From the NCBI GenBank assembly GCA_034008185.1, contig CM067084.1, positions 68,234,612 through 68,298,611 on the forward strand: DNA of 64,000 bases, read 5' to 3'. The notes under the pieces were generated by a model. That model did not search any database. It had not been told where the DNA came from and saw only the letters and a list, made by a program, of their open reading frames with translations. Of this stretch, positions 13,639-61,445 are shown piece after piece; the stretch's first letter is position 1; the number at the start of each line of letters is the position of its first letter. Position numbers and translations under genes: made by a program. The DNA is from Gorsachius magnificus. Taxonomy: Eukaryota > Chordata > Aves > Pelecaniformes > Ardeidae.

Positions 13639-16600
13639 CCCTTCCCTTCATTGCCTTGCTCCACCCACCCTCAAAAATAGGAATCTAATAGTAAGCACAG
13701 AACCCTGCTGTTTAGTAACACCTCTGTTTGCAGTTCTGTTTTATCAGAAAAAAATACTTACAGTGGAGAGCTGCTGCAGTTTAGGCACCTAATTCTAATA
13801 ATTCTTTACTTCCTAAAAGGAATAATTCATCCTTTCAGTAAAGGTAGCTGGCTCATTCATGAGTTGCTTTGCAGGCTCCCTCTTATTTTTCACTTGTTAG
13901 TCATCTGGAGTGAGCAGATGTTTTGTACATCCCCCCCTCTTTATCTTTCAACATTTTGATATCTTTGTAAATAAGAGGCATATTTAGGAGCCACAAAACA
14001 ACACATATGAAAACTGCCATAGTTAATACATGAAACCCCTACAGATTGAGGCTTCTCTGTCACTTGGCTGTTTGGGAAAACTTTTCCTATTATGCTGCAT
14101 CCCTTTATATTCATTTCAGCTTTTCTTCTCATTATGTATTTAAATATCGATCAACTTTTTAAAGTGCTGACCTAAATTATCAAAAGTGGTCATTAATTTC
14201 CTATGCCTCAGATTTTAAGTGCTCAAATTAAGAGTAGATCTTGACTAGCTGGCTCCCTTCCCTTTGCTTGCTTGAAGCCTTTTAATTTCCCTGCTAAAGA
14301 AGGAGATACCCCAAAAGCACTTGGTGCTTTTGGCAATTTCAGTCAGTGGATATTGAAGTGAAAGTCAAATCTTCTTATCAAAAAATTCTATCACAAGTAC
14401 AAATTGAATAAAAAAGCACAGACACAAATATACAGAGCTTTGAATTTACATGTACATTAGAAAATGCCTGCTTTTTTTTGGTTTTTTTCCCTCTGGACAA
14501 GTTGTATTTGCAAACTGAAATACAGCAAGATCAATGCCACATGCCAAAACTTAAATGGCAGCTTTTGAAAAATTGCCCCGTTAACCTGATGAGTTTCTAA
14601 TTACAGTAAGATGTAAAAGCTTTTTTTCCCCATGGTATGCAGGATTATGTCCTAACAGTTTTTTAAAGCTACCCTGCTGTTAAAATAATTTAGCTGCAGT
14701 GTTTGAGTATAATTTGTCCTATATTTCTTTTGCTTTCTCTGAGGAGTTACGTAACTTTTTCATTTCTAATGAGTTTTCCTAAATATAAATTGTCATGTTA
14801 TTTTATGCACCTCCTTTGGCACCAAACCAATTAATGTGAAGTGGTTCAAGGCCAAAGAGAAGTCTAGGATCCCATGCTAGCATTCCTTGTGAAAGGTTTG
14901 TTTATGCACTTTTTGTTTTAAATAAATGGCTCAGCGGTTAAGTCAATCTTCTGTTGAAATTGATCTTATCTTTTAAATTCATGTAATATTCCAAATTAAT
15001 AGAGGATCGTTTGGATAGCCGCATGACCTTGTGTTACTTAGATGCTGTTTAAAATCCATTTGTATAATAGCCAAAACATTATTGTGCTTTCCTGAATCAG
15101 ATAACTTTAGCCATTTAAATGACTTTAAATCATAAGCAGGATTAACCTGGGAAGAGATCAGTAAAAGATCAACCTCGCTTTACCCCTAAAGCAGTGCTTC
15201 CTTGCCTTTAAGTATATCCCATCGCTGCTGTCTCCTCAAATCCCTCTGCCAGAGCTCTGCCTCCTCGCAGTCAGGAGTCACCTCTCCGCCCCAACTTAGC
15301 AAAGCGGTGGGTCTGGTAGCTGGGAATAGCAAGAGGCCTGGAGAACAACTCGTCTGGCAGTACTGCCTCTCCCTGGCTCCCCCAGACCCAGAGCACTCAT
15401 CTCCCCTGCTCTATTTTGGCACCTTCTCTTCACTAAGAGATGCATCTGCAGGTCTGCAGAGGGTGTCAGGCGGTACGGGATGTAACCCGCCCTGCAGCAC
15501 CGTTTCTCCCTCCTGCTGCGTCTGCAAGCTCAGGATACTGACTCCCAGAGCAATCCTGCGGGCTTTTACTGCGCTGTATTTCAGGTGGGTACGTCACTGA
15601 TGTTTGCTTCACCATTTGAGAAATGCTGCTCTTGAGAATCTGAGTGCTTAGAACTTCCTCTGTCTCAGTGTTATTCCAACGCGTGGACTATTTTCCTTCT
15701 GAACAATCTTTACATGTCTACATATGAATTCAGGATGATTAATATTAGGAAGCCAGGCTTGAAGAACTGTTTGATGTTTTAAAGAATTTCCCAGCTTTGC
15801 AGTGACCATTTCTCAATTTTCCCTGAAGAATTACTCAATCTCCTCCTTCTCAGTGACTTTGGAAGTAACAGATACACATTCTTCAATATCAATACCTTTA
15901 TTTCCATTCGGCAGTTCTGCAAATAACTGAAAATCACAATTTTTTTCATATTGCTGTTTTCTGTCAGCAACAAGGTATAATTTTTGTTCATGCACAGGTT
16001 CACTGAACATTTATCCATTACCCATCTCAGCATGAATGTAACAATTCTAGAGTTGTTCACACATAAGCCTATCACATACACAAATCAGAGAATAAAATTC
16101 TAAAGAGGAAGTTCACTTTTAGCTTCATTATTGCTGTCCTGGTGTGGATTTCCTGGGCAGAGCACAGGACTAAAGGGGCCATGTAAACCTTAGCACTGCC
16201 TGGTGAGGTGAACTCCTGGTTGTCTCACGTGCTAGGAGCTATGCAGATGGCTCTACCTGTCTGGCTTTGCCATGCACTTCTTGCATCTCCTTAGCTACAT
16301 CACTTAATCTGTGTTTCCCTGTTGCTGACTAAGAATTTAACATAATTTCTGAAGATTATTGGCTTGTTACAACGGACTAGTGGTTTGTGAGCATTTACAT
16401 GGGAATGCTCTTCTTCCTTTGGTATTTGTAAGTAACCTCAGATACGGAAGGGATGGACCACTTGATGCTTTAGGGTAGATAAACTGCTGGGACACCTGAC
16501 AAACAACAGCAGGTAGTGCTTCTTGACTTCAGCGGAGTTTGTCCCTTTCCATGAATGCTTACGTTGCACAAGCAGTTGCTGCATTGCACTGCATCAGCAC

Positions 16601-19600
16601 TGTTCCTAGTCCTGATTTGGAAACCTCCACTGTTAACTTGACAAAGCGTGACACGTGCTATGCTGAAGTGTTTTCAGCTGCACTAACACAACAAATTGGC
16701 TCCAGAAGAGCCATTTCAGTTGATTGTGTCAACAAACTACAACCCACAAAGAAAAAGACACTTGGCCAACCTGAATAAAGCATCATCAAATCACAAATAA
16801 TAGGTTAATGGTCACAAATTTTGTCCTTGTTTTTAGAAAAAAGCATTTTGTGCGAAACCCACCTGTAATTGCTGGAGCTTTTGCCTGTGATGAATCAGTA
16901 AGTCCTGCCCTATGGCACTTACCCATTTACAGTATTTCCTTCATTTCTGTATGTATGGCTTTGTTCTTCATACTTCTACTACAAAATGAGGCCTTGGTGT
17001 GTGTTCTCAGTTGAGGTCAAAACGCAGGCTGTCCCATGCAGTTGGTCTTTCTCCAGCTTTTGTGAGACATAGGCCTACCGTTAGTTAAGGAAGACTTCTG
17101 TATCATTTCCTGGACCAAGTGCCAGCAGACACAAGCTTGGCATTACTTCCTCTTTTTTTTTCTCCATGAGTTAGTTCATTAGGAAGAACTACATCTGCTT
17201 GATGGCAGTGCAAATTTTCCGCTTTCACAGTTAGGCTGATGGTACGCAGAGTGAATTCTAACCTCACTGAGACCATTAAGGTTTCAGAGTAAGTAAATCA
17301 GGGTACAATCTGACTTAATGAGACTAGTCGCTAGGTCATCAATTCTGTGCGCTGGATGCTTATTCTGTTGCCTACATACCAGTCAAAACCCACAAGGAGC
17401 TATCGTGTTTCCTCAGAGATCGCTAACGTTAGATAAAGACTGCTGGCCATGACACTTAAGTGCCTCAGCAAGGATGTGCATTATTTGTTAAGCACCTGGA
17501 ACTTGCCAAGTTACTCTGTAGAAGGTACGGAGGAGGACAGTCCTTTCCCAAAATTTACAACCCCCTGAATAGCCATAGCGAAATGTCCTACAGCAGGAGC
17601 CCTGGAGGAAAAAGAGGTGTGCTAGCTTTGAAGACACATTTCTCTTCAAATTCTCTTTATATTAACATATACCTTTTTGCATCCTTAAGGCAGCACCTTC
17701 TGACCAGGGAAGCACACCAGTTTTCTTAGTAAGTTAACTTCATTCTTTCTTTTAAAATCATCAGTAGCAAACTATAGTTGGTTATTTGATACCAGAAATG
17801 TAATTCTCTTAGCTGCTCATTTCACATGCCGGGCAAATAAAGACACTTATTAGCCACAGGTGTTTATGTGTGTGTATGTATATGCACATGCACACACAAA
17901 CACGTATCATTTTTTCTGTTCCATCACAGTATATGGGGTGAAATGCACTTAAAATGAAGTAACAGTAAGCCAAATATTTGTAGTAGTACTGAATGGCAAC
18001 AGTGCAGTGTCTAGTTGCTTAACAAAAATGCTACGTAAGGATTTTTCTGTAAAACTAGAGGCCTGGGTAAGACTGTGCCTAGTTAACAAGGTCCATAAAA
18101 GGCAGATTACCGTTAAAGAAATGCACACTGCCAAAGAGAAGAGTAACTTATACGGTAGTTAGGCTATCCAAAATTCTCCTTTCTTCTACAAGGGACACTG
18201 AAACAGAGTACCCCTGCAGATATGCTCAAATAACTGTAAAAAAAGCCTCACCAGTCAACTGGGGAATTTAAATCCCTCCATCTTAATCCGATACTGATAG
18301 ATCCTCAGGCACACACTTAATACACAACTGTTGCTGTTGACCATCTCCAGCCAACAGAAGGGCTCAAATATAAAATCATGTAAGCTGGAAATGAAAGGAC
18401 CTGGTCACTCAGTTTGTTAAGCCATTTGTCATGTTATTCATGGCTCCCTATAGTATACTGTCAAATACACTTCTGATCATCACTTGGACTTTTGATGGCA
18501 TTTGGATTCTGAATGACTTTGGCTTCACGCACAAGTGAATGGATTACACTCATCCGTCCGTGGGTTATTCATCTGCTCTGTTCTAGAGCACTTGTAACAC
18601 ATGGGTATCGCCAAAATTAAATAAAGTGCTTTTCGGTTTTTTTGAGAAACCCCTTCATTTCCACTTACAGGTGCAATTTTCTATATAAAATGAATATTTT
18701 TCCTACTGAACCCACCCAGGTATGATTTATGACACGTTACTCAAGTAAGACAAGCTTATTTTACACTTTATTTACTCAGAACACCGATGGGAGAAATAAA
18801 GGAGACAGACAAGATGATCCATAGTCAAAGACACGACTTGCTTTATGCCGCAGCCAAGAAGGGAATCTGGGCCTCTTGCATGACAGACCATTGACCTCGG
18901 AAAAAGAGAGATGGGATGCATTTTGAATTGGACGACTGGACCAAGCCATGTAAGAAATCAGTATGTACTGCGAGCTAATGACTGAATGCCAGCCATATCT
19001 GCCAGACACAGGGGCCGAGACGCTCTGGACACATAAGGCTGCAAACATAAAGGCATCGAGAGGTATATAAATGCTGCTGCCCTTGTAATGCTCAGAGGTA
19101 AATTCACTGTTTCAGGGTCCTCCTCTTCTCTGTTTGGTATGATCAACAACAACAACAAAATCAGAACTGCCTGCTCAGTAACTGCGAGGCACAACAATCA
19201 ATTTCTACCTTGAAAATGGTTTGTGTTGGTTTGGGAGCGTTCTGTTCTATATTTGAAGTAAGCTATTCCACTGAGAATGTTTTAAAAGTAAGTATTAGCC
19301 CAGTGATTGTTCTCATCTTCCAGTTTGTTGATTTGGCTGCTGCAAAGCCAGCAGTTTAACTGATTAAGTCGTACTTCCCAGAACTGCACTGACGACACTA
19401 GCATTATCAATGATGTTTGTGACAACAAACCAAAGCCAATCAAGGCAAATCCATTGTTCTATGCCCTCTGAGAAAGAAAGGAGGAAAAAAAAAATCAATT
19501 ATTTGCCAAAGAGGAAAAAAAGAGATGACAGGAACCAGGGCACCTTTCTTTAAGAGACCAACAAAAAAAAATCCTATTATAATTTTAAACTGTGAGATTG

Positions 19601-20560
19601 AGATTTATTTTTATAGCAATAGGATGTTAAACAGTCTTGAATACATTTTTTTTCATTAATTCTGGACCAGATTCGCTGAGATTCTCCTATTTGAAGTGAG
19701 TGAAATCATGACTCCGGTGAGGTCAACAGGACTTTCTCCAGTGAGCGTCACTGAACTCAGGTTTCGTTTGCACTCTTTAACACCCATTGAAGAGCTCGCA
19801 AAGAGCCAAGAAAGGGTGTAGGTGGCCAACGTGATTTTCAAACAAAATAAAATTCTTAGATTAAAAACAATACTCACAAAAATAAGTGGGTTTTTTTGAG
19901 ATTTGGAAAAAAACTCCAACCCCTTAAGTTTTGCTATGCTATACATAGAAAAGTCTACATTCCTATTAAAGACATGAAATTGTGACTTGTAGGTAGAAGG
20001 GCTCACTGGAAAGCCATGTCTGTAACGTATCAGTTCCTAGGATAAGAGAAGCTGCAATCAGCACGGTTTGACTTTTATCTGCGTTCCAATTTGCATGAGC
20101 ACTGTTAAATATTTCTGTGGACTGACAGCTGAATCCCAAGCACAAGCAAACCTTTAGTCCCTGCCCCTTGTGGTACCAAGAAAAAAATCTTGTCGGAAAG
20201 GTAGAACAAACGCAGTGATGCTCAGAGAGCAAGAAAATTTTAAATAAGATTCACAGCCACTTCCAAGTTATACAGTCTAATTTTTAACACTTCACAATAT
20301 TTTTCCTATAATTTGTTCTTGCTTAAAGCACAGAAGGGAAAAGAGGGGCTGCTGCTGCTGCTATCATCCGTGAGCACAGGTTGGTTGAAGTAGAAAACCG
20401 GCCCTAGGCTGGGCACCCATCTGCCTCTCTGGAGAGCTGCCCTTCATCCAAGTCACTTGTTGCGTCGCCTACAGCGGTTTTCCCTCCACACGCTGGAAAG
20501 CAACGCACCTGCAAGGCTACGGAGCAGGCGTGCCGGTGCCCTGGGTGACAGGAGACAGCA
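13639..20560. other. Intergenic upstream of NSG1, no gene recognised
   Basis: The longest open frame (15202-15600, + strand) lies in a moderately GC-rich patch, has low-complexity Ser/Pro/Cys content and resembles no family I know. A mixed TG/CA-rich stretch lies at about 17864-17905. Distal regulatory elements for NSG1 could be here but cannot be recognised from sequence alone. Confidence 0.55.
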
Positions 20561-21314
20561 CGGTGGATGTGAATCACGTCCCCCCCAAGGCACACGAGAT
20601 CGTAAGATGTCCTCTCTCGCTCGGGCTGCAAAGCCCTGCAATACGCATTTACCTTGAGGTGACGCGAGCGCCGGTTCCCATTTTCGCATTTCCCCCCCAC
20701 TTTGCAGAGAGGAAACTCGGCCTGGCCGTCCTGACGAGCGCGCTCGTCCTTTCCCTCCAGGGACGGCCGGAGGGGAAAAAAGGCGCCGCGCGCGGAGCTA
20801 CCGACCGGCGATAGCCCCCCCGGCGGTAGCCCCCCCGGCTCTCCCCGCCTCACGCGGCCGGCGCCCAGCCCCGCCGCCGGGGAAGGCGAGGCCGGGGCCC
20901 CCTCCCTGCCGCCGCCGCCGCCTCGTTTAGCGCAGTTTCCCCGCCCGAGGTACCGAGGCTGCCCCGCCGGGGCTCCCCTGGGGCGAGGGCAGCCCGCCCG
21001 GGAGGCCCCTACCTCAGGGGCGAGGGACTGCGGTGAGGGGCAGGGCGCGGGCAGCCGCCGCCGCCCCCCCACCGTGCGGTACCGTACGGCTCCGCCAGGG
21101 GAGGGGCGCGGGGGGCGGCGCGTCCCGTCCCGTCCCCCCGCCGCCTCCTCCTCCACCTGCTGCCGCTGCGCCAGTAGCCGGCTGGGGGGAGCCGCCCGCC
21201 TCATCCCCGCGGGGCCCCTTTGTGCTGCTGCTCCAGAGCTGCCCTCAGCCAGGCGGCGGCTGCGTCACGGCCCAGAGTCACCCCGCGGAGGGAGAGCCGC
21301 CGCCTCCTCGCGCG

Positions 21315-21440
21315 CCTCGCCGCCCCTCGAGGAAGGGCCGGGAGCCGGGCGGTGAGTGGCGGGGCCGCTGCCTCACACCTCGCCGTCCCCTGCGGAAGGG
21401 CCGGGAGCCGCGGCGGCGAGTGGCGGCGGCGCCCCCCAGC
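21315..21440 (+). repeat. Imperfect 63-bp tandem duplication in the CpG island
   Basis: Copy 1 (21315-21377) and copy 2 (21378-21440) share CCTCGCCG at their start and GGAAGGGCCGGGAGCC at 21331 and 21394, an offset of 63. Copy 1 carries a consensus splice donor, GTGAGT (21352-21357). The equivalent site in copy 2 reads GCGAGT. Confidence 0.8.
21346..21357 (+). other. NSG1: Candidate 5' splice donor of NSG1 noncoding exon 1
   Basis: The sequence GGGCG|GTGAGT has an ideal donor core and lies in the CpG island, 474-477 bp before the first coding exon's acceptor. A noncoding first exon fits a coding exon whose start codon lies close behind an acceptor. No transcript evidence is available, so the upstream limit of the exon is unknown. 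Confidence 0.45.
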
Positions 21441-21610
21441 CCGGGGGCCCCCCCCCAGGGGAGGCCGGGGGGCGCCAGGGGGGCCCCGGCCCTCCCGCCC
21501 CGCGGGCTGGGGGCGATGCCGCACCGGGGCCGTGCGGGAAGTTACCGCTCGGATCTGGCTAACGTGTCGGGGATTTGGGGGTGTTGGTGGTGGGGTTTTT
21601 TTGTTGTTTG

Positions 21611-21629
21611 TTTTTTTTTTTTTTTTTTT
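21611..21629. repeat. Poly-T tract (T19)
   Basis: Run of 19 T in the short 5' UTR intron between the CpG island and the first coding exon. Confidence 0.9.
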
Positions 21630-21735
21630 AAACTTTGACAATAAAAGCGCTGTCCATCGTTCTTCCTTCCCAAAACGCCAAAATGTAACCGAGTCACGGC
21701 GACCAAGGCGTAATTTTTTTTTTTCTTTCCTGTAA

Positions 21736-42809
<21,074 letters not shown>

Positions 42810-43078
42810 TATGATGAGCTAATTATTAACACTATGTCATTGGAAGGTAACTAAGGGACTTTAAGGAACTTTTCATTAAATATAATTATGGATAATTTAG
42901 AGGTTACTCATGTTTATGGTGCAATTGCTTCTGTTTGCTGATACTGCTTTGCAAAAAAAAAAACAAACAAACCCCAAACCCAAATTAAAAACTTGCTGCA
43001 GAACATTCATGGGCGTAACCAAGGTGCAACGGTGCATATCAGCAGCGCTTTAGAGCTTTGACAGCATTTTCAATGTTT

Positions 43079-43095
43079 AAAAAAAAAAAAAAAAA
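43079..43095. repeat. Poly-A tract (A17)
   Basis: Genomic A-run about 270 bases after the NSG1 stop. It could mis-prime oligo-dT in cDNA libraries. Confidence 0.9.
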
Positions 43096-44948
43096 GCCAA
43101 TGTTAGGTATGTTCTTGCAGTTTATTGGGTACTGACAGATTTCTTCGCTGGATTTTCAGGGCTTGGACCTTCGCTCAATCACGTGTTCTGTTGTCTGGAC
43201 TGATACTTTAGTTACCGATTTTTTCATTCTTTGTCATGTTGCAAACTGAAACACCTCAGCCATAACTCGAGTGATCTCTCGTTTAGCTGACAGCTGTATT
43301 TAATACTTAGTTTTGGCTCAAGCAAGAAGGAGCGTCAGTGCTGATGTCAAGGGCATAATGTAATGACTTGTATGGAGAAAGACACTGCAGGGTAGCATTT
43401 TTCTCACATTTTCTTTACTCTTTGTTTATTTGTAAGTGAGAATGAAGTTCTCTGCAACAGGGCATGCTCAGTGTTTTCTTATTGCTGTCAGCAGTGTTTA
43501 ACTGCATTTCCACTGTGGCTTTAGCAGCTTGGGAAGGGTAGCACTGAACCACAAACTAGATAGGCTTTACGGAAAAACACAGGCAGATTTAGCGATGGAT
43601 GCTGAGGGTAGTGTAGGTCACAGACAGTTCGGGATATCCTGAGGGGAAGCGACAGCTTTTGCTCGTGCTTAAGAGGCGGAAAGCCTGTTCACCGTAGACA
43701 TAGTCCACTCTGCAATTCGTTGGATATGACAGAGGGAGTAGCGTGTCTAAATTTTCTCTTCTATTGCATTAACATTTTCCCTTTGTATTAATTAGAGCTT
43801 TCAGTTTATGTCTGGTTTGCAGTTTGAGACTTTTTAGCACACAGAGCATCACAAGTGAAACACTAGCGCATGAGGTAACGCAAGCGTCTGCTTGAGAGCA
43901 ACACCTGAAACGGAGCATGAAGAGTAGAACGGTTCCTGTACGGCTCGGGAGGGGAGGTGGTGTAGAAGAACATAGTACTGTGGGTGCACGTTAAAGTTCC
44001 ATTGTAACTACAAACTTATCTATCCTTTGTGTGAAACCATGTTACTTCATTTTTATTATAAATCTTAAATACATATTACAAAAGAAAAAAAAAAAGACAT
44101 CTTTGTTAATTTAACAGATAAAATAAGCGTGTGAAGCATCTGGGCAGCGGTTGGTGCAGCTCGAACAGGGTAAGGTGTAGTGGGCATGTCAAAAGTTCCT
44201 TTTTGGAGGGGGGAAGAGACTACACAAAAATGGAGGGAAAACATCAGCGCGGGGCTGCTTCTCAGGAGCTGTGGTGGAACAAACATGGTCAGCTCGACTT
44301 ATTTTTTCTCCAGTAGAATTAATTGCTTTATTAAGGGTACAGTGACAGTAATGGTTACCACTTCATTCTCTAGGTTTGGTATGAAATGGGCATTACACAG
44401 TAATATCTGTAAAGGGCTTTTTATTAACTCATTATGGGATGTGGAATGCATAAAAAGCAAGAAATTACATGCCAAATTTTTCCTGGCATTTACAAATGCC
44501 AAGCTTATGTTAAGGTACTCACGACAGCCCGTGTCTGCATTGCTAATGCGCGGATGCTTTATTGAATGTATCAATTCACATGTAACTGCTGACATTTTCG
44601 CTCTGTACAGAGTAAAGCATGAGGCTGCTCATTGCAGATAAGGTATAGAAACAGGCATTTCAGGAGAGATCTATAGCAAACCACGGATTCCAGCTCAGCA
44701 CAGTCACAGGGACATTCACGGCTTTACAAGCGGGAAAGCTCTGTGCCCCAGGACTGTCTGACATGAAAATGATTCATGGTATATCTCCTCCCCTTTAATT
44801 CAGGACGATAAAAAGCAAAATGCACACGTAAGTACTCATGAGAAACTTCTCTCTCCCAGGACAGTAAACTTCAAAAAACACTAAGCTTTACCATCTAGGA
44901 GAAGGAGACTGCTCACACTGCTTTTTCTTCTGATTTAACAGGAGGGAG

Positions 44949-44958
44949 TTTATTTATT
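44949..44958 (-). terminator. STX18: Candidate STX18 polyadenylation signal (double AATAAA)
   Basis: TTTATTTATT on the + strand reads as overlapping AATAAA motifs on the minus strand, about 740 bases past the STX18 stop. They are the first canonical signals met downstream of the gene. Cleavage would be expected 10-30 bases lower. Confidence 0.5.
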
Positions 44959-45274
44959 TTCTCTTACGTTGGTTTTGAGACTTTTTTTTTTTTTTTTAGT
45001 TAACAAAATTGCTCCCAATTTTAGCGCTTTAAAAACTTGGTTTAAATTGTCTGTCCTTTGGCTTTGTTTGGCATCCCGGAACACGAGTTCCACTGCACAA
45101 GCTGTCTGTGCTGTGGTCTCTCTTTTCACCTAGAAGTAAAGCTCCTCAGCTGACTTTTTATCATTATGACGACTACTAAACCAAGCTGATGGCCGACTCG
45201 AGCAGTTTCAAAGGGTTAGAAGTAGAGGTCACTCGGGTGCAAAGCGGGCACTCTGTACTGCCGTGGTAGGACTC

Positions 45275-45280
45275 AATAAA
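45275..45280 (+). terminator. NSG1: Candidate NSG1 polyadenylation signal (AATAAA)
   Basis: The only canonical + strand AATAAA I find between the NSG1 stop and the STX18 coding end. It is followed by GT/T-containing sequence. Use of this site gives a 3' UTR of about 2.5 kb that would overlap the STX18 3' UTR. Confidence 0.45.
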
Positions 45281-45693
45281 AGCCTGGGACAGCGTAGGTG
45301 CTTTTGCCCAGTAACAGTTTTCTCCTGATCTGGTCTGCGCGCCAGGAGCTGACTTCAGGCATCACAGAGGCGGGGGTGACGATGATAAAACCATTATTGG
45401 GTTTTTTTCTTCTGGTAGCTCTGCTCCAGCTTGTAGCTTTTTCCAGCTCTTTCAAAGGTTTCCATGTTCTTTGTGGGATTAAGTGTGGGTTTATGTTCGG
45501 TAAAGGGATTTAAAATGAACGCTGTCAGCTCCCTCCGCACTAATGGACAGATACACACGCTTACTTAGTGGAAAATATTTCCATCGTAGCGGTATGCAAA
45601 AATGTGTAAAACACGGCGGTGTGCCATCCGCCCGGCTCCCCTGGAGAAGTCTCAGACGTTTTACAAACAAAGCGCGTGGACAGTATTACATTT

Positions 45694-61445
<15,752 letters not shown>

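Larger units (their letters stand above)
20640..21560. promoter_or_regulatory. CpG island at the NSG1 5' end
   Basis: About 0.9 kb of very GC-rich, CpG-dense DNA stands out sharply from the AT-rich flanks. It includes many CCGCC, GGGCGG and GCGCG runs and has no clear TATA box. It ends about 300 bp before the NSG1 start codon. This is the typical promoter setting of a vertebrate gene, and the transcription start is probably in its 3' half. The long open frames on both strands here are by-products of GC content. Confidence 0.85.
42810..45693. other. Facing 3' UTR region of NSG1 (+) and STX18 (-)
   Basis: 2.9 kb between the two stop codons. On the + strand, ATTAAA lies at 42875-42880 and the only canonical AATAAA I find is at 45275-45280. 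On the - strand, two overlapping AATAAA motifs lie at 44949-44958. It also contains an A17 tract (43079-43095) and a T16 tract (44982-44997). The 153-residue open frame at 44180-44641 has no family resemblance and is best read as UTR. Confidence 0.7.

Noticed and set aside
15202..15600. 132-residue + strand open frame
   Set aside because: Ser/Pro/Cys-rich chance frame in a GC-rich patch, with no recognisable domain and no splice or promoter context.
20404..21204. 266-residue open frame on the minus strand
   Set aside because: Low-complexity Arg/Pro/Gly/Ala product of the CpG island. Stops are rare in any frame here and no family motif is present.
44180..44641. 153-residue + strand open frame between the two genes
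   Set aside because: No family resemblance; it lies within the expected NSG1 3' UTR.
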